A DNA stretch of 64,000 bases from Didymodactylos carnosus (Eukaryota; Rotifera; Eurotatoria; Philodinida; Philodinidae): assembly GCA_905250885.1 (NCBI GenBank), contig CAJNOQ010000089.1, positions 1-64,000 on the forward strand, written 5' to 3'. Position 1 is the first letter of the stretch, and every line of letters begins with the position of its first letter. Shown in pieces: positions 28,741 through 39,912 of the stretch. A program made the position numbers and the translations under genes. Under the pieces are notes generated by a model. That model made no database searches and had not been told where the DNA came from. It was given only the letters and a program-made list of their open reading frames with translations.

Positions 28741-31700
28741 TTAGGATATAACTTGAACAGGAATGGTTTTTAACGTATTATTTGTGATCGATGTACATAG
28801 ATATTCTGATTGTTCTTCTAACGCATCATCATGATATCGACTTTTTTTCTTCGTATATTGTTCGAATAATAATGGATTATTTTCGAATAATTTTCGTTTT
28901 GCTTCTTCCCAAGTACAATCAACATAGTCTATTTTCGGTAATAATAAACGATTTTTTAATGCTTTACCAAACGTTTTTTCATATGTATAAAACGTATTAA
29001 ATGCACTTTCAGGTGTCATGGAAAGATAATCGTGTTTGGTAGCATCATAAACAAAATGTTTTAATCTTATATGATGAAGCATATCCTGAAATATGAATTC
29101 AATTTAATATCATTATGATATAATAAATATATCTTCAATACATACCGTTTTCCAATTTGAACGGTAAAAACATCTCAAACATTTGTGTGGTTTATACAAT
29201 GAATATGAGGTATTGATAGTTTTACCAAGTTTATTTGTTCGTTGTTGCTGGTAGTAGTGATTCGATTCAGATGGCAGTGAAACAGCTTTACAATCTTCTT
29301 CTTCTACTTCTGAACAGAGATGTAAATCAATTGGATTTTGTTCATTGATAAATTTTTTATCAGCACCTATGCTGCCTTCGTCACTTTCGCCAAAGAAAAG
29401 ATCGTCTTCATCTCCTTCTCTCCCATCAAGATCTTCCTCATCACTATCACATTCATCATTTTGATCAATAGTACTTAATCGCTGGTAACCCAGACTCTTT
29501 AAAGACTAGAAAGAGTATGCGTTAGTTTAGTCTAATAACTTAATATTCTCTAACCCCTCATCAGAAATTTCAGTTTTTCATACAAAGTTGATCAACTGTC
29601 TAGCCAATCCATAGTGTCTATTCTAGAAATCCATGTTGCTTTTAAAGGTATCAAAAGTTTTTGATATTTTTGAAAATATTATTCAGAAGTTTTAATAAAA
29701 AAGGCGTTTTTAAATATCCTCTGACACTGGTGAACTTTGAGTAAATCATATAATTCTAATAAATTCGGTTTGTAAAGTAAACCTTTCTATTCAAAATGAC
29801 ACGTCAAAGAGCTTTAAGTGATGTTTAACTATAAGGCTTTTAGTAGAAGTCCTAAAATATACTGAATACATATATTAAAAATAAAGGAGTGTCAGTAAAA
29901 CCTGTTTCGAAAATCAAACCAAGATGTACAGCAATGACGTTTCATTTATATTTTGGATGATTAATATTCCGTGAAAATTTAATTCAGGTTGGACTTGTAA
30001 TTATCAAGAAAAAACCTTCAACATGAAAGCCTTAACGAGCGACAAATTGAATCAAGTAAGACTTAGTATTAAAAAGTATACTTCACTTTATTAATAGCAT
30101 AAAACAACTTTTTTTCTTACTTGAAATTGGTTAAATTCTGTAGCATGATGATTATCGTATTTTTTAGGTAAAAATATTTTGATATTCAATTGGATATCAG
30201 CGCACGCGCTGTTCAAATCACTGTTTTTAGCGCGTAACGTTGCTTCATATGAGAATTTTTCTTGTGTAATTGAAGTTGAATTTCGTTTATGAATCTCATT
30301 TATTGGATAGGAACGCTTCATTGCTGACTGTGGTAATGTTATGTGTATTGTACCACGTAGGGGACTTTTATTCTCTTTTATAGCATTATTTTTAATCATT
30401 TGTTCTGCAGCGATATTGTCAACAAGTTCAGCAATACAATCATCGGCTTCGTTGCCATAACTAGCTGTAGCAGCCATTGTTGTTTTTAATTCATTTGTTT
30501 GTTTTTGACTATTATTGTTGTTGTTGTTGTTGTTGTCATGAATTTTTTTAACGTGTCGAACAACATTTGATCGATGACGTGCACGATATTTACACATGCA
30601 ACACTGGAATATTTTTATAACTCTGTCATTTGATAATACAATATTTTGAACGGTAATATAATCTGATGCAATAAAATGATTACATTTTGTTGTTGACGAT
30701 GTTGTAGATGACGTAGATACCGTAGATGTTGGCTTAGATCGACATTTTTTCATCTCAGATCTGCGGGTGAATGACTTATGAGAGGATACTTTATGAACTT
30801 CTTTCACTCCTGGCGAGCGTTGATTATCTACATCATCTTCATTCAGACCGTTTTCGGATAGTAATTCTGTAAGAGAATCATATTGATACTTAGTGTTGAG
30901 GTAAGTTTTAAAATTTAAATTAACTATAAAAAATGTAAGTATCATAAACTCGGATTAACATGTTTACCGTGAGAACTTGAGACACTTGTCATTAGCCGTT
31001 TTCTTGCTTTTGGTTCAGTATCACCAAATCTAATTACTTCTGTAGGATTTTCTGGATGCTTTAACATCTGATGCTTATATACAGTCGAAGGTGATTTTGC
31101 AACAATACAATTACAATACGGACAACCAAAACGTGTCGCTGAAGATGTATATGCTGGTATAAAACCTTAAAAAGGCAGGCATTGTGCTTGCGATTTTGAA
31201 ATCTTGTTTTTGTCTTACTTAATTCATTCTGATGGTTAAAATTTTGTTGTAGCATTGAATCAACGCTTCTTTCAGCTTCTAAATTGAAGTAAGCAGTAAT
31301 ACCTTAACGTTAAACTTACAACTTACTTTTTAACGTTTTTTGTTTTAGAACAGCGATTAATATTCGTTTCATAGGATCTTCACACGAATATTTATGCACA
31401 ATCCTTGGAAATGATGGATGTTTTCGTGCTTGATGTTTATAAACACTACTTGTCGATTTGGAGATTAATGTACAATACGGACAAGAAAATTGTTTCTCAT
31501 CACTTCTGGTGAGTTCTTGGATACGATCATTTGTCGAATGTTGTATCGTTGAATATAATTCTTGGTGTTCCAATTGTTGATTTGTCTTATCTTTTGTAGC
31601 TGTTGTTAGTATTTGTGGTGCATTGATACGTTGAATGTATTGAGAAATAGAGCCACAGATAGTATCATGAGAATGTTTTCGTTTCATGTGTGTGACACAA

Positions 31701-32800
31701 TCTCGTCTGTATTTGTACATACATGAACATAATGAACATCGAAAATTTTTTTCAGCTAATGCACTCAAACATAATAACGGTTTCGAATCAGCGTTCTGCT
31801 CACTCAACTCACAAGTATCATCTTCACCCTCTTCTCGTCGCTCATAGACAGAATCTATTTCATCATCATTTTTTTCAGTGACTGATGCTTGATCGATGAC
31901 AGACAATGAATTAGGTGAATTATAAGAATTATATGCATCACCCAAATAATTGAATATTTTATCAGCATAATCATCAAATTCATCAAAAGTGGAACGAAAA
32001 TTTCTAAAACGAGAGATTAACTAGAAACTACCTGTACTACGCAAAGATTGAAAGGTCAGCTATTTGAAATAGTTCTTAAAAACATTGAGTTAAAGAAATA
32101 CTTAACATATATTTATTTAATAGAAAAAGTATAACAACAACAGCGGTGTGAATCATTTTATTTTATTTTTAAATTCCGACGTTTCGATTTATTTAAAGAT
32201 CATTTTTGAAAATAATTCACATCACTACTGTTGTTATGCTTTTTCTACTGAAAATTCTACCTATTAGAAATAATAATAAATATTTATTTAGTAAAGTTGT
32301 TCTTCTACCAAGTGAGTGAATATTTTGGCTATTGAGTTTTCTTACGAAAAATTCTAATTTCATTCTAAGTTCATATTTATCATCAAACCACAAAACCGAA
32401 AGTCAAGCTGATTCAACACAATCATTGTGTATAGTTGTGGTAGAGCAAACGAAAAGGAAGAAAAACTATTCCGTTTTCCGACTACCATTAATGGAATGGA
32501 GCGTTAACAAGTGAGTGTCAGTTTCAGTCGTACGACATTTTCCCTGTAGTGAAAAGACATGCTCCTGGAATAAAATTGATGAATAGAAACTTAAAACTAA
32601 TAAGCGAGATTCATTCACATTTACCTGTTCGCTGAAATGGTGGATTTGTTTGATTTGTTATCAGTAACTGTAGTTTCACATACGTTAGCTAATTTTCTTT
32701 TCATTGAAGAATCAAACTTTTTGTCGATGAATTCTAGATTAGGAATGTTACCATCAACATCATGAACCACTGTTTCATCTCTGTCCATACTAATACTCAT
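28741..32800 (-). CDS. C2H2 zinc-finger protein, five fingers, 7 exons
   Basis: Exons in transcript order: 32800-32625, 32003-31327, 31278-31219, 31153-30968, 30866-30121, 29505-29146, 29085-28741; 2550 bases, 849 residues. Five scattered fingers fit C-x2-C-x12-H-x4-H: CSLC...HMKRKH (148-169), CPYC...HQARKH (233-254), CPYC...HQMLKH (x13 rather than x12), CCMC...HVKKIH, and CLRC...HIRLKH, the last one split by the final intron. The x4 spacing between histidines is uniform. Between fingers lie acidic (DSDEEDLDGREGDEDD) and Ser/Thr- or Asn-rich linkers, one with an eight-Asn run. No KRAB, BTB or other known partner domain is seen. Most likely a nuclear DNA- or RNA-binding regulator; family unknown. 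ATG at 32800 is preceded in frame by a stop; a second ATG lies at 32788. Confidence 0.85.
32123..32245. mobile_element. Tiny palindromic MITE in intron 1 of the zinc-finger gene
   Basis: About 33 bases at the left (GAAAAAGTATAACAACAAC and on) are repeated in reverse complement at the right end, and TA flanks both sides. Total about 123 bases. On the minus strand it carries ATCGAAACGTCGG after an AT-rich possible hairpin, similar in layout to the core of the 17533 element. Confidence 0.55.
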
Positions 32801-35800
32801 TGACTGAATCACATTTAAATACTATTTTACTAGATGATAAATCGTATCACTCCTTATGTTTGAGTAGAAGGAAGTATAATTCGCGCGACTCCTATATAGG
32901 TTCTCGATTGTGATATTTATTGTTCACGGAGACGCTCGACTATGAAGAGACGATGGAAACGTTTGTATTTTATCTTTTCATAGCAACCAAATCTTTCAGA
33001 CAGTGTAACTGTCTGTAGTATAGCCTATAGTTAAGAAAAACTTGAGAAAAATGCTCGAGCATTTTAACAATAAAATAATAATATAATAGTGGAAAACTTA
33101 CGTTTTATATCCAAAATGGTTCTCATACTTAAACCGGCATACTACCATTCAACGTTTTTCTCGTCATTTATACATGATCTTTATAAGTTGATAGCGCCGT
33201 GATTCATGAGAAAATATAATTAGACATTGAATCGTCGTCTAAGATATTTATTATTCGAGCAACGTGTTTGCTTATGTAGTGATTTATGAAAGATCTATCA
33301 AATATTTCTACTATACAATTTCAAATGTTGCTGAATGTCGTCTTTCTAATTGAATCGGTTTCATTCACAAATAAATGGATGAAAAATTATGCTAAAGTCA
33401 TTTTCTACATATATTTGTATATGTTCATCTGTCTAAAATTTTAGCTTTTGGACTTTAGATCGATATTTGATCATAAAAAAAATATTTGCATTATTGTGTT
33501 TGAACATTTGATTTTCTGCATTAACTAAACGCACGATTATTTCTAAAAGTATTTTGTAGTAAAGTTGTTAAAGAAATAGAATCAATTTATTTTTGTTATT
33601 ATTGTTTCGATTATTGATAATATTGATTAATATTGACATTAATTTAGATTAACAAAGGAAAAAAAAGATGGAAACAAACGGTTTTCTCTAAAGACTCCAA
33701 AATATTATACCAGAGAAAGTATGATTATTTTTTCGTTTTTTTCTTATTATTATTACAATGGTTTGTCTTTGAAGTATTTTACAACAAAGTTCTTTTGGAT
33801 AATGACTACCTAGGTGGTAAGTAAGTAGACCTCCTTTGTGTCTTCCTGTCAAATGGATATATTTCATAAGAGAAAAGTGAATGATATATTGAATAAGGTT
33901 TTTCTTCTTTTTCTAGATTGTTTTCTTCTTTTATTTTTTTTTCCTCTTTTGTATATCTCGATTACAAGAAAAATAAATTAGTCAGTGCTTACTATACTCT
34001 ATTCGATACTATATCTTTTTCACTTATTTTTTTTCTCTCATTCGCTCAACAATAATAGATAATGTATGAAAGATCAAAATCAAGTGGTAGATAGAATAGA
34101 GAATAGTGCCTGTAAGTAACAGTTTCCGGATAGTATGTTGTAGTTATTGTTTGTTAGATATAATGAAATTTTACACATGTAACAGAGATTCTTCTGTTTC
34201 TCTTTTTTTAAAGACACTCACTATACACCAACTAAAACTAAAAAAAATAAAAAATGAAAAATGGATCTAATTGCCTACAGAAACTCATTTGCGCATATCA
34301 ACATTCGTTATGAAAGAAGAAGAAAAAAGACAGAAAGCAAATCTATCTAAGCGAACAAAAAAAAAAATTTATTCAAGTATAACGGTAATTGAAGTTGATC
34401 ATAAGATGAAACAGACACTAAACAGAAAAAATAAAATTCAATAGTATGTAAGAAGAAGAAACAACAAAAAAATATGGAATAACTAACTGACTATATTTAA
34501 AACATAGAATAAAGTAGGTGTATAAAAAACACGTTGTGCTATAACAATTGTAGTATAGATTCTTCTTTTTTTGTTTTATTGTCTATCACATTTTATTGTA
34601 TTGGCAAATAAAATGTTGAGAAGTAGAAATAAACCTCTCGTTATATACACCTGATCTATGTGTATTCATTTAATTACAGAATAGAAACAAACACATCTAG
34701 GTAAAATAGAAATTAATATATTTAATTAAAGGTAGAAAGGATGTTGAAATTTGTAAGTTCTTAAAAGAAAATATGTTCTTGATATCGTATAATTTGGAGA
34801 AGAGGTTTTATTACCAGGGTATATTGTATTTTACAAAAGCATAAATTCTTTTTATGACTATAGACAGAAAAACCTCCTCTTGTGAATAAGTTTCATGGAC
34901 ACATTATTAATATTAGTTAACTAGATTTGGAAAGATATAACGATGTCCAGATAATCCTTTTTTCCTTCTCTGTTGTACGTAATTTTTTGTTCTTCTTGTT
35001 GCACGTAGTGCAAAAGAAAGAAAAAAGAGAAAGAAACATTTAGAAAAAATGCACGCTACGTTGTTGTTGTTTTTTGGCAAAACTGTAACCAATTTCATCT
35101 AACAGAGAAACTTCTACTTCTCTATTGAAAACTGACATAGGTTCTCGCTATTTTTTATAATATATGAAACTAGAGGTTGGTGAAACACTTTTCTAAACTC
35201 TATTAGTTAAATGAGAAAAACATAGTTGATCTCTGTTTATTCTCTCTCTCTCTCTCTCTCCTTCTCTTCAACGCGGTAGAAGAAGTTAATAATTTTTTAC
35301 TTTTTTTTTTCTATTCACTTCCTTCTTTTCCTCTTTCTATACAAGAATGCAAATTTCCTATTACATGCAAACTATTTAATATTTTACCATCATTATCTTT
35401 TATTATTCACCTGTATTGTGTGTATGTAAACGGAATATTAAAAAAAAGCTGGATTTTTATGCCTTTATGTGTTACTCTTTATGAAAAAGTAACATGCAAC
35501 AGTTAACGGTGAACAATACTTATTTGAAAACAACATCACGATTTACAATTAACCAACCAGCTAAATAATAAAGAAAATCTCATAAAAATTGTCAAAATAT
35601 TTTTCTTTTTAAATTTTAATTAATGTCGAAGGATCAGCAGAAAAATATGTTTTTATCTTGTCGAGACGTTTTAGATTTATTAAAATCGATATAAAACGTT
35701 GGAAAATGTCTTTTATTTTCGTTGTTCATCAAGAAAACCAATTAGATTGGAAAGAGTTTTTTTAAAGTAAAGTAAGACAAAAAGAAGGCGAAGAACAACT

Positions 35801-36255
35801 AACTCTTTTTTCTTCATTTTAATAACATATACTATTGAAAATTTTAATAGTTTTATTGAAAAATCTTTGTAGTGCAAATTACTTTAAAAAAGGTTTTCCC
35901 ATTTTTTCTGTTAATGACGGACAAACTTTCTATTAACCAGAAAAAGAGAAAAAAATATTCATCCTGTCATTTCCAATTTTATTTGTTTTTGCCATTTATA
36001 ATTCTGCAGATAGACAAAGATAAAACATAAGACTGTTTTTGCCACTTTTAGTAGAGAACAAGAGAGAGAGAGAGAGAATTTAATAGAAGAGGATTTTAAC
36101 CAATATTGTTAAATAAAACGAGACTATCGTAGTATGAATGCCGTTAATATTAAATAACAGATACCAATGTGTTTCGGTATTCAACGACTAATCTAAAACT
36201 TAACAGCATACTATAATATTTCCTTTCTAGATGTAATGAACAGTAACATTTGATC
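32801..36255. other. Intergenic, divergent promoter region
   Basis: Lies between the divergently oriented zinc-finger (-) and TMEM163-like (+) genes, so both promoters should be here. AT-rich with simple CT (about 35240) and AG (about 36064) runs. A splice-acceptor-like TTTCCTTTCTAG ends at 36231, 24 bases before the TMEM163 start, suggesting a spliced 5' UTR. No other gene seen. Confidence 0.5.
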
Positions 36256-37029
36256 ATGACAAATAGTTATGAACGGTTCGATTATGAACCGAATAGTAAG
36301 CCGGTTAAATTGTCGATGACGACTATTAACAATGATAATAGAACAACATTAGGCTCAACAAATGAAAATGAAAAACTTGATCTTGTCCTAACAAAGCAAA
36401 ATCAAGCATCCAATGATGAGGATCTGACATTATATGATGATAAAACAACAAGACATTCTCTTGTTACACTGAACATCATATCTATTGTTGTCTCATCTGT
36501 TTGCGGTGTTATTACCTTTTTTCTTGCTATTGAAGAGCAATCAGCATCAGCACTCGGTTTTGCTGTTGATACAATTCTCGATGTTTTATCATTTATCGCT
36601 ATTATTTGGCGTTTTGTCAGTTCAGTTAATCAATTAAAACGGGAAATTTATGTACTACGTATCATGTCAATATTATTTTTCATTTCTGGTTTAGGTGTAT
36701 TTCTTGATTCTGTTTTGGATATTCGACACAAAATTAAACCGATACCAAATCGTTATTTAGTCATAGCCGCAGCTGTTCAAACTATTGTATTTGGAGTGTT
36801 AGCATTCGCCAAGGCGATTGTTGCCAAAAAATTAAATGTTATCTCAGCCTATTCTGATGCATTTAACACAAGTATTTCGGCTTTCATGGCTCTATCTGTC
36901 ACAGTCAGTGTTACCGTGTACAATCTCAATTCCAACGTTTGGTATTTGGATCCAATGGTGGGTTTAGCTATTTCGATAATTATTATGGTCTACGGTGTAT
37001 GGATGTTAAAGAAATCATTTCAACAATAA
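36256..37029 (+). CDS. TMEM163: TMEM163-like zinc transporter (cation diffusion facilitator relative)
   Basis: A 257-residue protein encoded by one exon. TMEM163 exports zinc or loads it into vesicles and lysosomes and is related to SLC30 transporters. A polar Asn/Asp/Thr-rich cytosolic head (1-68) precedes six hydrophobic segments (about 71-91, 94-112, 125-142, 155-176, 184-202, 213-236). The block SASALGFAVDTILDV matches the vertebrate metal-binding helix; the paired aspartates D95 and D99 are the residues needed for zinc transport in the family. The partner motif YSDAFNTS has D181, and NVWYLDPMVG matches the last loop of TMEM163. Length is close to the human 289. An upstream acceptor suggests a 5' UTR intron. 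AATAAA follows almost at once after the stop (about 37025). I chose ATG 36256, the first in frame. Confidence 0.9.
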   Translation: MTNSYERFDYEPNSKPVKLSMTTINNDNRTTLGSTNENEKLDLVLTKQNQASNDEDLTLYDDKTTRHSLVTLNIISIVVSSVCGVITFFLAIEEQSASALGFAVDTILDVLSFIAIIWRFVSSVNQLKREIYVLRIMSILFFISGLGVFLDSVLDIRHKIKPIPNRYLVIAAAVQTIVFGVLAFAKAIVAKKLNVISAYSDAFNTSISAFMALSVTVSVTVYNLNSNVWYLDPMVGLAISIIIMVYGVWMLKKSFQQ

Positions 37030-37878
37030 AGAAAAAATGATTATCGACTAATTTATCTGAAACATCTAGATTAAGGATCAGTGTACAAACGGTACATTTA
37101 TGATTTTATTTTAATTTGAGAATGTATTCTTTAATGTTTCTATCTAGTCATTATTTTTTGCTGCTGTTTATTCAGTTTTAATCACAACATGTTTATTTAT
37201 TTACTATGAAGAGAATGAGATGAATGTTTTTTTGTAAATTATAACATAGGTTTCAAATAGAAGCTACTAATTGGCAGCGGATTCAGTCACAAAACTGTGG
37301 AGATAAATATTTCTAAGAACTTTGGGATGCAGAAAAAAAATGTGTCCTAGTGGAACTTTCAAAATAACTGAGGATGGCATCATTACCGTTCATATGGTTG
37401 CGCCGCTCCTACTGGCATTAATTTACATTGTATTCGTTTGTGATTTGTCCTCTGTCAAGCATTAAGCTTTTTTATAACCGATGCTAAAAACTATTATAAT
37501 AAACAAAGTTCAAGAAGATTTTAACTCATTTTTAGAAGAATAGAAACAAATTTTATGGATTGACTGTTATAACTGAACAGCCATTTTTATCCCTTTAATA
37601 TCCTGATTGTTCTGGCTAACAGGATTGTGCCGTTCTTGTTCCATTTTCATGCGATTCTTTTCATCGATTTATGTCGCATGAGGATTGTCTATAAAGGTGA
37701 AAGAAGTGAAGATTGTTTATCAGAATGCCAACTAAGCATATGATCATTAGAAATTTAGAAAATAAAACACAAACTTTTGATACTTGTACCGATGCTATTG
37801 GATAAACTGAATAAATTCTAAAGCTTTCAAGTGATATGAACTGATGTTGATTGAATTACACAGCTTCCAAACATCATA
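37030..37878. other. TMEM163 3' flank
   Basis: AT-rich, several possible polyadenylation signals, no protein-like frame. Confidence 0.5.
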
Positions 37879-39536
37879 CAATCGTTTTTTCCAAAAGATA
37901 GTTGACACAGCTTGCTTCATATCAAAATATATTCAGCATACAGATATACATGCTTCTAAATAAAAGTTTTCTAGCACCATTAGTTTTTGGTGTTGAACAA
38001 TTCCACTGTTAATGTTCAAGTTAACATTGGATTAATATTTAATTTATGGATTCGAATCATGATGGTATTACGAATAATACCAATTTTCCTTTCGACCAAC
38101 TGTCAAAAAGGTGAAAAGAATCTGCGACAGGCGGTTTCGGTCTTTCCTAAGAGGACTTCACAGAAAATCTTCTAAGTCGTTCCAAACTCGGTTAAATGAA
38201 TAGAATACTCAAAGTTCCTTATACTTTGATCATTTATACCCTAATGAAAAAGATTTCGTAGGGAAAAATTTTAAAGAAAACAAATTATCCGGTATTTTCC
38301 CTGTATTTTTGAATGTTGGTCATGTTCTGCATTTTCTGTTTTCACGTCTGAGCACGAAAAACTGCGTCGAATCATGTACATAACTCATTGGATAGAGACT
38401 TAATTATACAGCAAAATATCTTAAAAATTGAATATTATTTTAGTTTTTGGTCGTAAGCTGAAAAAGTAGGCTAAAACAGCAGTTTTTGCCTACTTGTAGG
38501 ATAGCTCTTATTTTACATGTGTTAGATAGAGCAAACATTTTTACACATGAAAATACCTGCTTGCTTATGTCACGCTCGTTCTTAGACTCGCCTGATGGTC
38601 AAAACTTAATACATGTAAAAAAAACGTCTGTATTACACAAAAGAACTTCTCGTTTCCACAAAATTTTTTGATCAAAACCAATATGGTATTTGTAATCAGT
38701 GTGAAGAACTGCATCGACTGATGTACATTTTAAAAATCTGAAAAAAACATTTTCTGAAGTTGTGGGTCTGGGATCCACAGCTAGAAATTTTTTGAGAAAA
38801 ATAAAAGTGAGTTTTTCAAAAATCTGAGCTGATAGTTTTGTTCAGAGTTCGATTGTTCTTTTTTGTCTCGTCATTTTTTGAAAAATTCTATCTGTTGAGA
38901 TAAATCGTAACTGTCACAAGAGATGATTAAAGTCTCCAACTTTTTTTTGCAAAATCCGCATGACAAAATTCAAGCCTAATTTATTTGATTCTAAACTTAA
39001 AAGTTGCTGTATAAAAAACTGTTTTACATCCACTCACTACCTCAGAATCGAAAGGAAAGAATCGTAAACCAAGTTTTAGATATGAAACATCTTGTTAAGT
39101 TTAAATCCAGACTATTTCGCCTCTCCAGGTTAATTTTTATTAGTTATTATAAATTACAGTTTTGATTTGATAATACTACAAGAATTCAACATTTGAAGTT
39201 GCAGCATAATTACAATCCAAAGACAAAACTTACGGTACAGCATTTTTCTGCGACTTGTCTCGACCCTGTAAGCCTAAGCTCGTACAGTTATTTTTTGTCT
39301 CGAATCCGTCTGTTCCTCGGGACGGGACGGGATCTGAAGCCACTCCACCGGTTTCTACTTCGAGTCCATAAATTAAATATTAATCCAATGTTAACTTGAA
39401 TATCAACAGTGGAATTGCTCAACATCAAAACTAATGGTGCTAGAAAACTTTTATTTAGAAGTACGTATATCTGTATGCTGAATATATTTTGATATGAAGC
39501 AAGCTGTGTCAACTATCTGTTGGAAAAAAACGATTG
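37879..39536. mobile_element. Large foldback element, TIRs of about 185 bases
   Basis: CAATCGTTTTTTCCAAAAGA at the left is matched by the right end closing in GGAAAAAAACGATTG. The inverted similarity runs about 185 bases (37879-38062 against about 39350-39536), including TTCAAGTTAACATTGGATTA on the left. The central 1.3 kb contains no recognisable transposase; short frames near 38486 and 39193 are not protein-like. It is 1658 bases long and probably a non-autonomous DNA transposon. I could not define a target duplication. Confidence 0.7.
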
Positions 39537-39912
39537 TTTTTAAGTTGTTTCGTTATCAAACTAAAATAGTTATGATGAATTTTTGACACTTGAAGAAGTA
39601 CTCATAAAGATCTCTTTAAAAACAACTAATTATTTCATAGAAGCCATTCGACCGAAGAGCAACCGACGTTTAGAAGTCAGAAATCATAGGAGTGACTAAT
39701 TGAGATTGACGCGTACGTGATCAGTTTTCTCCAAAAAATTGGCGTAATCAAACTTCACAGAAATCAACTAAATTATGCTGATTACTATACCGATAAATTA
39801 TATTGTAGAAAATGAAAGCCCGTCTTTTGATAAAGATATCTGATTACAACTAACCACTACATTTTTACTAAAAGTGGATAAAAATTTTGTCAGAAGAATC
39901 TTGATTGAAACT

